64,000 bases of DNA, from positions 350,232,027 to 350,296,026 of the forward strand of contig NC_090439.1 of NCBI RefSeq assembly GCF_031143425.1, in the 5' to 3' direction. A program made the position numbers and the translations under genes. This document shows, in pieces, positions 36,361 to 48,785 of this stretch. The notes under the pieces are model-generated. The model did not search any database and was not told the origin of the DNA. It saw only the letters and a list, made by a program, of their open reading frames with translations. The DNA is from Pleurodeles waltl. Its lineage: Eukaryota; Chordata; Amphibia; Caudata; Salamandridae. Each line of letters opens with the position of its first letter. Position 1 is the stretch's first letter.

Positions 36361-37400
36361 AGCAGTCCTTCTTCATGGCAGAGTATCCACAGATCCAGAA
36401 GTGTCTGAAGTCCCCTTTTTTATATCCTCGTGTCCTAGTTCTGGAAGGCGAAAGAAGAGCCTAGATAGTAGCTTTGAACTGCATGGAATTTTCTGCCTCT
36501 CCTGCCCTAGCTCCAAGCTGGCTGCAGTGACAATATGGGGTTGTTAGGTCCTTTATTTGGAGGCATAGTATAACCTAATCAGTTGCAAATGGGGCTGGGC
36601 TCAGCTCCAACCCCATCCTGTCAGAGGATGACCCATTCAGGCACACCTAATTCCTCTATTGTGTGGCTGTCTAGGAGGAATTCACAAAGTCTAACTGTCA
36701 GTTACATCCTCTCACGTGACCTAAGACAGACTACAGGCAAAAAGGGCTAAGGGTGGAAAAATGAATACTTTGTAAACAATGCCTTTTTCAAAATTGTAAC
36801 GAAAAATCCAAATTTTCCATTAAAGAGGGTTTATCATTACAATTTCATAGACACCAAACATGCAATAGCGACCTTCTCTCAACTGGAATTTACACCATAT
36901 TAAATGTAATTAGGAATCCCCAATATTCTCCTATGGGAAGCATGGGCCTCACGGTAGTGAAATATGAATTTAGGACTTTGTCACAACTAGGACATGTAAA
37001 CCGTGAAAGTACATTTCCAACCTTTCAATTATACAGCACCCTCTTCAATGGTCTACCAAGGGCCTATCTTAGAGGTGGCTTATATATAGTAAAATGGGAA
37101 TTTAAAACTGGGCAAATGGGTTTAAATGCCACGTAGACAAAGGCAGTTTAACAGTTCACTCAGGCTGCAATGCCAGGCCTGGAACATGTTTTAAGGGGCT
37201 ACCCAAGCGAGTGGCACAATAGGTACTGCTGGCCCACTAGTAGCATTTAATTTACAGCCCTGGGTATATATTATAGCACTCTACAAGGGGCACATAAGTA
37301 AATTAATATGTGAAACAGGTGTAAACCAATTCTATCATGTTTTAGGGAGAGGGCACAGGAACTTTAATACTGGTTAGTAGTGATAAAGTGCACAGATTCC

Positions 37401-40400
37401 AAAATCCAACAAAAGTGAATTGAGCAAAAAGCGGAATGAAAAAAGGCAAATTGTTTGGGGGTGAGCCTGCAGAATGGGCCAGGTGCAATAGAAGTTACCC
37501 ACCTGTACAGTCAGATGAAATCCCTCACAAATTGCCCATATTCACCTTTATGATTGGATGCATTGGGTGTGGAGAAAAAGCAGAAGTATGCCCTAAAGCC
37601 TCGTGCATCTCTGACAGATAAGAAGTATTATTGTGTTAGGACTAGCAAATATGACTACCTTTAATTTACCTCTTACACCAATACATGTACAGATAATTTC
37701 TGTATTTTGTTAATATCACAAGAAGGTGTAGCATTCATTTTGGACAGAAATTAATAGTAAGGCATTTGGTAATCAAGTTTGTAATCTTGGCATCGGCCAT
37801 TTTAATAACAACAAGATTAAGCTCTAGTCAACAAATATTAATCTCCACATTTTCACAACCATCTTCATTGTGTGAAAGATCTTAACTCATATCACTAACT
37901 CTCATATCAGCACCTTCTACTTTTACCTCCAACACCAACAACAACCATACTGTAACCAACATTGCCACTGTCTCCTGCTCAGTAACTAGTGCTAACTACG
38001 ATGATAAATATCCTCTAACCTGTACCTATATATATTCTGTAACAAATGAATCAACCTCCCTAACACTCAGAGATACAGTCTAAATTAACGACTCTCCTAA
38101 CATCTATTATATTATTTTTCTCCCTCTTACCCTATTATCTCTATCTTCCAATTCCATCCCCTTTCTTTGCTTTCTGTTCCCTCCATCCCCCCACTGTTAT
38201 TACAGTTCCAAGAAACAATGTCGCTGGACTGTTCTCTGAGCAAATTTCCAGTTGCTCTGGCAGTTGGCCATGAACTGGACTAAAGATTCTACACCAGAGG
38301 TGTGCGGAATTTTTTTCTTTTTAACACTTCCAATAAGGACGGAATTGTTTCACTCCTAGGATTTCTCTCTGGTTACTAGGGTTGCACTAGGAATCCAAAA
38401 CATGGCAGTGGATTGTCTTTTCCACATGTTTTTGAGGAAGGAGTGTAAAGAAGACAGTGCAAGGAAACAGTGATGGTGAGGAATGTGTTTTGCCAGTTGA
38501 AGTAATTGGGTTGGATGATGATGAGTGGAAGGAATGAATGAGAAAAGACAAAGACGTTGAGAATCTTCATAAGGGAATTCTTTTGGTGCAGCCAGTACAA
38601 TGCAGACCTTTCAGGGAACTTAACTGGGAAGTTGTGAATGCACTTAGTGTTGACTCAGGAAAGATTGGCAGAATAGGTAAGTTAGTTCTCCACACTCAGC
38701 CAAGAAAAAATAATGTATTTTCCCACAAGGGATATTTAGGTGGAAACCTGACCAAGTGTAAATTCAGATAAAGTTATTGGTTGCCTGATCTTGACTCCTG
38801 AGTAGAGAGTAAGTTTATGTTATGTTCTAGTTGTGCCAATATTGAAGACTTGAATGTTGAGAAAAGCCCTCCTGTCTTCATGGAAGTTCCAAATGAATCA
38901 TTGTTCAATGGGTTCTTGAAATGATTAGGCTTTTCATTAAGAAAACATTACATGAAAAGTATGTTGTGATTGATTGTCATTTATGCTTGCTTAATGTGAA
39001 GTGTGTGCACCACTCTGCAAAAAACATTTACATTGATTGTGTGCAGGAGGTTTTTATAATGAAGGCATACCTAAATTTCTTAATACTCGTAATGGGGTAC
39101 AGTCCACTCCTTTGTAAAGGAGAGAAATTGTCTTGTTCAAATAACTAATTGCATGATAAAGAAATACATACATAGAGCTATGGTGCATGGTAGAGAGGGA
39201 GCCTGTGCCTGTGGCGGGAGCAGTGCAAGAATGAATCTAATCTTATCAGACTACTCCCATTAGTGTTACTAACATTTCTTTATTTGTTTCTCTTAAAGGT
39301 AGGCAGGCACCAAAATGGTAGCTCGATGATTCAAGAGGTGATGTGAACAAGAAGGAAATGATTCAGAAAGAAATTATGGAAACAAATTGGGATCCAGCAG
39401 TCAGGGTACAAGCAGAGGTATGAGAATATTCATGGTGTCAGCTCCCCACTTGTAAAACATGGAGACTAGGTACTGGTCAAGAACCCCAGAATGTGGAAGG
39501 GGGATGTGGTTGCTTTCTCAACCCCCACCAGGTCAAGAGGGTGGATCAGAATGTGGTTACTCTGGAGAATGGCCACATATAGAGGGAGATAATCCAAGTA
39601 TTCCTTGAATAAAGAAGAATGTGTGAAGAGTCCTTCTTTGTCCAACCTGTGTGACATCACTGATAGAATAGGAAAGAAATGGACTCTGTGCTCTAAACTT
39701 AAAAGGCCAAGGTGGACCATACACCTTATTATGAGATAACTTTAATTCTTCTACAGGATCTTTATTTGAGAGTAACAAAACGTAGATATCTTCTGTACAA
39801 TCTTTACCTTTTCTTCCTTGTTAGAGAAGAAAATGTGTTACATTCCTATTCTTCCCCTAATTCCCTTACACTATTGTCCCTATTTTGCTAATCTTCCCAC
39901 TTCTTCTCATTTCTGTTTTCCCCTACTTTTCTTATTTGTTGGTAAATAACATGGAGTGTTGATGCTGGACTAATCATTAGAGTAAAGATTCTACAACAGA
40001 ACTGTGTGAAAAATTCTCCTTTTTAACATTTCCTCTCTTGGCCCTGAACCTCTAAGCACCAATTGAGTCCTTCTGCCACAATTAATGCAGTCTTGTTCTG
40101 AGGATACCCATCCCCTTCCTACACTATTCACCACCGTCTTCCTCTCCCTCCAACCCTTCAATCCATTCACTCTGTGAATGTCTTTCTTGTCTGACCCTGC
40201 TGACACAAACACAAGTTTGTAGTACTGCATTAAAAGTTCAATGCAGTCAGTTATGCTATTTCCAACTTGCAAAGCACAATGTGTGGTTTGAAGTACATGT
40301 GTCTCCGTGCCCTAAACTCAAGCTCTAATACTGTTTACCCCACTGTCTCAACTATGCGTACCTCACCCTATGATTAGCTTCACCTTGAAATCTATGTACG

Positions 40401-41289
40401 TACAATGAACAATGTATAATACATATATCAGTCTTCCCCTTATTTTCTGTTGATGCATCATGCAAGACATGGAACCAGTAATTAAATAAGCACCCGTGGG
40501 AGCCCCTATTTTAAATCCTCAGGCCAAAATTGTGGGGCCAACTTCCTCCAAATTCCCACCATCACCAGAACTAGAATTTCCTGAAGAATCATAGATCAGT
40601 ATGCACAAATAATTTGATTAGTATTAAGACTGCAAACTTTGTGTAATCTGCTTTCACCTAGTGATGCAAACATTCATCAAAATTACACAAAACTATGCAT
40701 AATACGTGAAATGCAAATCCTCCATTTAGAGCTATATTTTAGAGTAAAATTAGTACTTGTGACTTTTTTTAAATCGAGGATGTATTTTATGTTTAAAACT
40801 ATCATGAAAACACAAGTGGGATGAGCTGTTTCATTTTGCCATTCACATTATTCCTGCACCCGTGCAGTAAAGTTTTACTGCTAATGGTGCCTAATTCCAC
40901 GACATGGCATAGTGGTGTAATTTCAAGAAAGTTGTATAGCAAGCATACTGTGAAATTCCCCAAATTATGCACATTACAGCAGCATAATTTAAGTTTTTCC
41001 CTGGCCTAATTAGTATCCACTCCCCAAAATCAAACATAAGACACACTACCTGTCAGAGGTGCAACTAAAAAGTTTGTTTGCAGGATAAAACTCTGCAGCT
41101 ATCCCCCGCTTGATTTTGGACAACAACCTTGGTTGCTTTGTAAAGAAAGCTATAAAACAACAATTTATCTATTATAACAATCTATTTCTGGAAGAATTGC
41201 CATATCCCCTTGCCAAGGAACATCCTGCTGTCCTCCTGATCATATGACTGGAAATCATATATTCCACTCTTGTGCCAGGTGCTTTTCTA
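37401..41289. other. No gene recognised; one diverged direct repeat pair
   Basis: A segment at 38281-38331 (TAAAGATTCTACACCAGAGG ... TTTTTAACACTTCC) recurs at 39982-40032 (TAAAGATTCTACAACAGAAC ... TTTTTAACATTTCC), 1.7 kb apart, each preceded by a pyrimidine-rich stretch. This could be a pair of old long terminal repeats. The rest shows no motif. Confidence 0.3.
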
Positions 41290-42780
41290 GATGCGCTAAA
41301 AGGGGAATTAGTTCACCTTCTATTAAAAAACAAATAACATTGCCATCATCTAATGCTGATCCTCGCAACCTTGGAACCACAGACCCAGTAGAGAGCTACC
41401 CTTCCTAGCTAAAATCATAGAGAAATGTGAAGCTTCCGATCTGGAGAAATATACTTTGCTAAATCAGTTACTGGGAGTGCATCACCTTGGTTTTGGTCCT
41501 GATCACAGTTCAGACACCACCATGCTCACGATCATAGAGGCTTCCTCACAAATCTTTGATGAAGGCAAACACTGCACCTAGAAATCCTAAACTTATTCTC
41601 AGGTACCATTGACACAACATTTTCCTGCAGACTTATGTAAAAGGGTGAACATTGAAGCCACAATACTAAAATAGCTCAAACCATACCTAACAAAACACAC
41701 ACACAATCAGAGTGTCTAATTATGTGGCCAGAAAAAGGCAAAATGTCCACCGAAGACCTCAAAATTCGCAGTAGTTTTGTGGTGGCTAAAAATGAGCCTG
41801 TCACAAAAATACTGGAAGGCCTGTGCTGTGTCATAGCTGGAAGCTGCTATGTCACAATCTGTGACCTTGCAGAATCTCCAGCAACACAGCGCCTCGATGT
41901 TTAAGGTGTCTAATGCCAAACAGAGTAGATTACAGTACGAAACTTGCTCTTTCTGGCATCAGACAACCTGCGTGTGCAAGGCAGCACGGTCTGGGGCGCG
42001 GCGGCAGTGAAATAATGCAAAAACACCTGGAGATTAGCAGGAGACCAGAGAGGAGCCTAGGGAGAGGACTGCCGCTGAGGGAAGAGTGCAGGAGAGCCGC
42101 TGAGGGTAAAGTGCAGGAGAGCCTTTCAATGGCCTATGGAGTCCGCAGGGGGCACACAAAGGTGTGATGAGGGCTGCAGGCGAATTGCACAGGATGGGCT
42201 CTGTGCATTTGAAAGTAGACAACAGAGGAAGTTCGCACCTCTGCTGCCTGCTGGCCTGTTGTTCACCCTCCCTTTACTGGCTCAGCGGCAGCTCAGAGCC
42301 ATCGAAGGGAGGGTCAACCCCATGTTATTTTTTTTTCACAAATGTGGGCACTTTTTTAAAAATCGTGGGGTTTTTACAAACGTGCAGATTTCACGCTTTT
42401 TCTCCAAATAGCGAAATAGCGCTTTCCTGGGGTGTTTGCACAATACACAAGCACAGCTGTGATTTTCTATCCTCTCTCTCGCCTTTCCATTAGAAGTTCC
42501 TATCCTAGCTCCCGATTATTACATTTTAATGTTGAGCCGCTGGGCAGGATATTCTCCAAAGTAGGATATTACCCAACCTCCATCAGTATGTGGACCATAC
42601 GCAGCTGTATCTCATAACCGACAAGGGCAGACGATACTCACACTGTAGACCAATGTTTAGACATCCGGTCCCGGATGAAGCAATCTTCAAACTCAAAATA
42701 ATGTATTCTTATCTATTGTCGCCCCTCAGCAGCTGTATGGACCTCCCTCCTGACTGGATCACTGAGCTGTAGGACTTAAA
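41290..42780 (+). pseudogene. CR1/L2-like reverse transcriptase relic, split by an insertion
   Basis: Around 41290-41580 broken frames read KGELVHLLLK, then AKIIEKCEASDLEKYTLLNQ and FGPDHSSDTTML. These match the fingers region of CR1/L2-type enzymes (LLKKP, FLAKIIEK, QSGFRPGHSTETAL-like). Near 41660 LKPYLTKHTHTIRV follows. The continuation appears only at 42490: RSSYPSSRLLHFNVEPLGRIF and HQYVDHTQLYLIT, which corresponds to the HQYADDTQLYL catalytic motif. Here the second Asp is changed to His and the Ala to Val, so the active site is dead. The 750 bp between the two parts do not belong to the enzyme. Frameshifts and stops are frequent, so this is an old copy. Confidence 0.6.
41735..42485. mobile_element. 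Unidentified insertion inside the reverse transcriptase relic
   Basis: About 750 bp that interrupt the enzyme between NYVA and the QGSxLxPLLFN-equivalent. It contains a G-rich part with the repeated AGGAGAGCCGCTGAGGG and AGTGCAGGAGAG words (42060-42125). Ends and duplication are not clear. Confidence 0.35.
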
Positions 42781-43397
42781 ATCTTTCTAACAATAGTAAA
42801 ATCTACCAAATCATGAGGCGCCATACTAAATAGTTACCTCATACTTAAACTTCATAGCATAGAAGTCAATAAGAGCCTAATTACAAATAGTCCATTAAAA
42901 TGTAACCGCTGTTCAAACACTGATTTGCAAAGGGATCGCAATTACAAGTGGTGCAATGTTTATCAAACTCTTTGTTATATTTCAGCAGGTCAAACATGCT
43001 GGAATTGTACAAAGGGAAAAGACCGGAATTCACCGGAACATTCAGACCTGGGTGCAATAAGCACCAAAATCCACATATTATTTCTCAGCTACTGAGAATA
43101 AGCCATAATTATCGCATCTGATAACTTCCAAACACCTCGTTGTTAGATTTTTATCAGGTGCAATGATTATCATAATCGAAGGCTTGCTCGTACTCAGACC
43201 CTAGTTCTTCTACATTTCAGTTGATGCTGGTACCTTACATCAGACATTTCCTCCGCAGCCATGACTTCAAAGTAGCCAACCAGACTGATTAAGTCCCACC
43301 CAAATCCCCTCAAAGGTATTCTCCACTCTACAGCTGGTCTGATCACTCACCCAAAAAAATCCAAAAGAATTACTCTTTACGAAACTCCCCAAATTAC
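42781..43397. other. No gene recognised
   Basis: May contain the remaining 3' part of the CR1/L2-like relic, but no motif is secure. Confidence 0.35.
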
Positions 43398-44309
43398 TTA
43401 ACCCCTTCGCTGCCAGGCCTTTTCCCCCTCCTGTGCCAGGCCCTTTTTTGCCTATTTGGGGCAGTTCGCGCTTAGGCCCTCATAACTTTTTGTCCACATA
43501 AGCTAACCAAGCCAAATTTGCGTCCTTTTTTTCCAACATCCTAGGGATTCTAAAGGTACCCAGACTTTGTGGGTTCCCCTGAAGGAGGCCAAGAAATTGG
43601 CCAAAATACAGTGAAAATTTCGTTTTTTTCAAAAAAATTGGAAAAAGGGGCTGCAGAAGAAGGCTTGTGGTTTTTCCCCTGAAAATGGCATCAACAAAGG
43701 GTCTGCGGTGCTAAACTCAGCAGCTTCCCAGCTTTCAGGAACAGGCAGACTTGAATCCGAAAACCCAATTTTTCAACACAATTTTGGCATTTTACTGGGG
43801 CATACCCCATTTGTGCAATTTTTTGTGCTTTCAGCCTCCTTCCAGTCAGTGACAGGAATGGTCATGAAACCAATGCTGGATCCCAGAAACCTAAACATTT
43901 CTGAAAAGTAGACAAAATTCTGAATTCAGCAAGGGGTCATTTGTGTAGATCCTACAAGGGTTTCCTACAGAAAATAACAGCTGAAAAAGAAAAATATTGA
44001 AATTGAGGTGAAAAAACCATCAATTTTTCTCTACGTTTTACTCTGTAACTTTTCCCTGCAATGTCAGATTATCGAAAGCAATATACCGTTACGTCTGCTG
44101 GACTCCTCTGGTTGCGGGGATATATAGGGTTTGTAGGTTCATCAAGAACCCGAGGAACCCAGAGCCAATAAATGAGCTGCACCCTGCAGTGCGTTTTCAT
44201 TCTATACCGGGTATACAGCAATTCATTTGCTGAAATATAAGGAGTAAAAAATTGCTATCAAGAAAACCTTTGCATTTCCAAAAAGGGCACAAGATAAGGT
44301 GTTGAGGAG

Positions 44310-47300
44310 CAGTGGTTATTTGCACATCTCTGAATTCCGGGGTGACCATAGTAGCACGTGAATTACAGGGAATTTCTCAAATAGATGTCTTTTTTACACA
44401 CACTCCTATATTTGGAAGGAAAAAATGTAGAGAAAGACAAGGGGCAATAGTACTTGTTTTGCTAATCTATGTTCCCCCAAGTCTCCCGATAAAAATGGTA
44501 CCTCACTTGTGTGGGTAGGCCTAGCACCCGCGACGGGATATGCCCCAAAACACAACGTGGACACATCACAGAAAACAGAGCTGTTTTTAGCAAAGTGACT
44601 ACCTGTAGATTTTGGCCTCTAGCTCAGCCGCCACCTAGGGAAACCTACCAAACCTGTGCATTTCTGAAAACTAGAGACCTAGGGTAATCCAAGGAGGGGT
44701 GACTTGTGTGGCTCGGACCAGGTTCTGTTACCCAGAATCCTTTGCAAACCTCAAAATTTGGCTAAAAAAACACATGTTCCTCACATTTCTGTGGCAGAAA
44801 GTTCTGGAATCTGAGAGGAGCCACAAATTTCCTTCCACCCAGCGTTCCCCCACGTCTCCCGATAAAAATGATACCTCACTTGTGTGGGTAGGCCTAGCAC
44901 CCGCGACAGGATATGCCCCAAAACACAACGTGGACACATCACAGAAAACAGAGCTGTTTTTAGCAAAGTGACTACCTGTAGATTTTGGCCTCTAGCTCAG
45001 CCGCCACCTAGGGAAACCTACCAAACCTGTACATTTCTGAAAACTAGAGACCTAGGGGAATCCAAGGAGGGGTGACTTGTGTGGCTCGGACCAGGTTCTG
45101 TTACCCAGAATCCTTTGCAAACCTCAAAATTTGGCTAAAAAAACACATGTTCCTCACATTTCTGTGGCAGAAAGTTCTGGAATCTGAGAGGAGCCACAAA
45201 TTTCCTTCCACCCAGCGTTCCCCCACGTCTCCCGATAAAAATGATACCTCACTTGTGTGGGTAGGCCTAGCGCCCGCGACAGGATATGCCCCAAAACACA
45301 ACGTGGACATATCACAGAAAACAGAGCTGTTTTTAGCAAAGTGACTACCTGTAGATTTTGGCCTCTAGCTCAGCCGCCACCTAGGGAAACCTACCAAACC
45401 TGTGCATTTCTGAAAACTAGAGACCTAGGGGAATCCAAGGAGGGGTGACTTGCGGGGCTCGGACCAGGTTCTGTTACCCAGAATCCTTTGCAAACCTCAA
45501 AATTTGGCTAAAAAAACACATGTTCCTCACATTTCTGTGGCAGAAAGTTCTGGAATCTGAGAGGAGCCACAAATTTCCTTCCACCCAGCGTTCCCCCACG
45601 TCTCCCGATAAAAATGATACCTCACTTGTGTGGGTAGGCCTAGCGCCCGCGACAGGATATGCCCCAAAACACAACGTGGACATATCACAGAAAACAGAGC
45701 TGTTTTTAGCAAAGTGACTACCTGTAGATTTTGGCCTCTAGCTCAGCCGCCACCTAGGGAAACCTACCAAACCTGTGCATTTCTGAAAACTAGAGACCTA
45801 GGGGAATCCAAGGAGGGGTGACTTGCGGGGCTCAGACCAGGTTCTGTTACCCAGAATCCTTTGCAAATCTCAAAATTTGGCTAAAAAAACACATGTTCCT
45901 CACATTTCTGTGGCAGAAAGTTCTGGAATCTGAGAGGAGCCACAAATTTCCTTCCACCCAGCGTTCCCCCACGTCTCCCGATAAAAATGATACCTCACTT
46001 GTGTGGGTAGGCCTAGCGCCCGCGACAGGATATGCCCCAAAACACAACGTGGACATATCACAGAAAACAGAGCTGTTTTTAGCAAAGTGACTACCTGTAG
46101 ATTTTGGCCTCTAGCTCAGCCGCCACCTAGGGAAACCTACCAAACCTGTGCATTTCTGAAAACTAGAGACCTAGGGGAATCCAAGGAGGGGTGACTTGCG
46201 GGGCTCGGACCAGGTTCTGTTACCCAGAATCCTTTGCAAATCTCAAAATTTGGCTAAAAAAACACATGTTCCTCACATTTCTGTGGCAGAAAGTTCTAGA
46301 ATCTGAGAGGAGCCACAAATTTCCTTCCACCCAGCGTTCCCCCACGTCTCCCGATAAAAATGATACCTCACTTGTGTGGGTAGGCCTAGCGCCCGCGACA
46401 GGATATGCCCCAAAACACAACGTGGACACATCACAGAAAACAGAGCTGTTTTTAGCAAAGTGACTACCTAGAGATTTTGGCCTCTAGCTCAGCCGCCACC
46501 TAGGGAAACCTACCAAACCTGTACATTTCTGAAAACTAGAGACCTAGGGGAATCCAAGGAGGGGTGACTTGTGTGGCTCGGACCAGGTTCTGTTACCCAG
46601 AATCCTTTGCAAACCTCAAAATTTGGCTAAAAAAACACATGTCCCTCACATTTCTGTGGCAGAAAGTTCTGGAATCTGAGAGGAGCTACAAATTTCCTTC
46701 CACCCACCGTTCCCCCAAGTCTCCCGATAAAAATGATACCTCACTTGCGTGGGTAGGCCTAGCGCCGGCGACAGGAAACACCCCAAAGCGCAACGTGGAC
46801 ACATCCTAAATTTTGGAAAAAAACAGAGGTGTTTTTTGCGAAGTGCCTACCTGTAGATTTTGGCCTCTAGCTCAGCCGGCACCTAGGGAAACCTACCAAA
46901 CCTGTGCATTTCTGAAAACTAGAGACCTAGGGGAATCCAAGGAGGGGTGACTTGCGGGGCTCGGACCAGGTTCTGTTACCCAGAATCCTTTGCAAACCTC
47001 AAAATTTGGCTAAAAAAACACATGTCCCTCACATTTCTGTGGCAGAAAGTTCTGGAATCTGAGAGGAGCTACAAATTTCCTTCCACCCAGCGTTCCCCCA
47101 AGTCTCCCGATAAAAATGATACCTCACTTGCGTGGGTAGGCCTAGCGCCGGCGACAGGAAACACCCCAAAGCGCAACGTGGACACATCCTAAATTTTGGA
47201 AAAAAACAGAGGTGTTTTTTGCGAAGTGCCTACCTGTAGATTTTGGCCTCTAGCTCAGCCGGCACCTAGGGAAACCTACCAAACCTGTGCATTTCTGAAA

Positions 47301-48785
47301 ACTAGAGACCTAGGGGAATCCAAGGAGGGGTGACTTGCGGGGCTCGGACCAGGTTCTGTTACCCAGAATCCTTTGCAAACCTCAAAATTTGGCTAAAAAA
47401 ACACATGTCCCTCACATTTCTGTGGCAGAAAGTTCTGGAATCTGAGAGGAGCTACAAATTTCCTTCCACCCAGCGTTCCCCCAAGTCTCCCGATAAAAAT
47501 GATACCTCACTTGCGTGGGTAGGCCTAGCGCCGGCGACAGGAAACACCCCAAAGCGCAACGTGGACACATCCTAAATTTTGGAAAAAAACAGAGGTGTTT
47601 TTTGCGAAGTGCCTACCTGTAGATTTTGGCCTCTAGCTCAGCCGGCACCTAGGGAAACCTACCAAACCTGTGCATTTCTGAAAACTAGAGACCTAGGGGA
47701 ATCCAAGGAGGGGTGACTTGCGGGGCTCGGACCAGGTTCTGTTACCCAGAATCCTTTGCAAACCTCAAAATTTGGCTAAAAAAACACATGTCCCTCACAT
47801 TTCTGTGGCAGAAAGTTCTGGAATCTGAGAGGAGCTACAAATTTCCTTCCACCCAGCGTTCCCCCAAGTCTCCCGATAAAAATGATACCTCACTTGCGTG
47901 GGTAGGCCTAGCGCCGGCGACAGGAAACACCCCAAAGCGCAACGTGGACACATCCTAAATTTTGGAAAAAAACAGAGGTGTTTTTTGCGAAGTGCCTACC
48001 TGTAGATTTTGGCCTCTAGCTCAGCCGGCACCTAGGGAAACCTACCAAACCTGTGCATTTCTGAAAACTAGAGACCTAGGGGAATCCAAGGAGGGGTGAC
48101 TTGCGGGGCTCGGACCAGGTTCTGTTACCCAGAATCCTTTGCAAACCTCAAAATTTGGCTAAAAATACACGTTACTCACATTTCTGTGGCAGAAAGTTCT
48201 AGAATCTGAGAGGAGCCACAAATTTCCTTCTACCCAGCGTTCCCCCAAGTCTCCCGATAAAAATGATACCTCACTTGTGTGGGTAGGACTAGCGCCCACG
48301 AAAGGAAAGGGCCCAAAACACAACGTGGACACATCACATTTTTTTATAAAAAGCAGTGCCTACCTGTGGATTTTGGCCTGTAGCTCAGCCGACACCTGAG
48401 GAAACCTAGCAAACCAGTGCATTTTTGAAAACTAGAAACCCAGGGGAATCCAAGATGGGGTGACTTGCGGGGCTCTGACCAGGTTATGTTACCCAGAATC
48501 CTTTGCAAACATCAAAATTTGGCCCAAAAAACACTTTTTCCTCTCATTTCGGTGACAGAAAGTTCTGGAATCTGAGAGGAGCCACAAATTTCCTTCCACC
48601 CAGCGTTCCCCTAAGTCTCTCGATAAAAATGGTACATCACTTCTGTGGGTAGGCCTAGCGCCCACAAAAGGAAATGGCCCAAAACACAACGTGGACACAA
48701 CATATTTTTTCGCAGAAAACAGAGGTGTTTTTTTGCAAGGTGCCTACCTGTGGTGTTTGGCCTGTAGCTCAGCCGGCCCCAGGGG
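44310..48785 (+). repeat. Tandem array A, 373 bp and 383 bp units, about 12 copies
   Basis: Successive anchors (GGGGTGACTTG) lie at 44699, 45072, 45445, 45818, 46191 and 46564 (373 bp apart), then at 46947, 47330, 47713 and 48096 (383 bp apart), and at 48460. The 373 bp units are nearly identical to each other, as are the 383 bp units. The unit starting at 46564 is a hybrid, with a 373-type start and 383-type end. The longer type has extra AAATTTTGG and GAAAAAAACAGAGG sequence. The outer units are diverged, as expected for arrays evolving by unequal exchange. The short open frames in each unit are not conserved as protein and are taken as chance. Confidence 0.95.

Larger units (their letters stand above)
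33545..37400 (+). repeat. Interspersed repeat, family unknown (possibly LTR-type), with insertion
   Basis: The segment 33591-33760 (GCTTAACCTTGGGTAGTTTGG, GGCAATGTGTAAAG, AATAAAGTGAAAACAC-like words) matches 63490-63640 at the right edge of the window in the same orientation. Downstream parts share words such as CCAGGACTCACTTGGACC. It contains a MITE at 34068, a tandem repeat at 35265 and a CAG-rich stretch at 36240. I cannot see proteins or clear LTR ends, so the class and the right boundary are guesses. Confidence 0.35.

Noticed and set aside
44699..47958. Repeated 81-90 codon open frames in array A
   Set aside because: The same frame recurs only because the DNA unit is repeated. The protein has no known motif, and the start changes between units.
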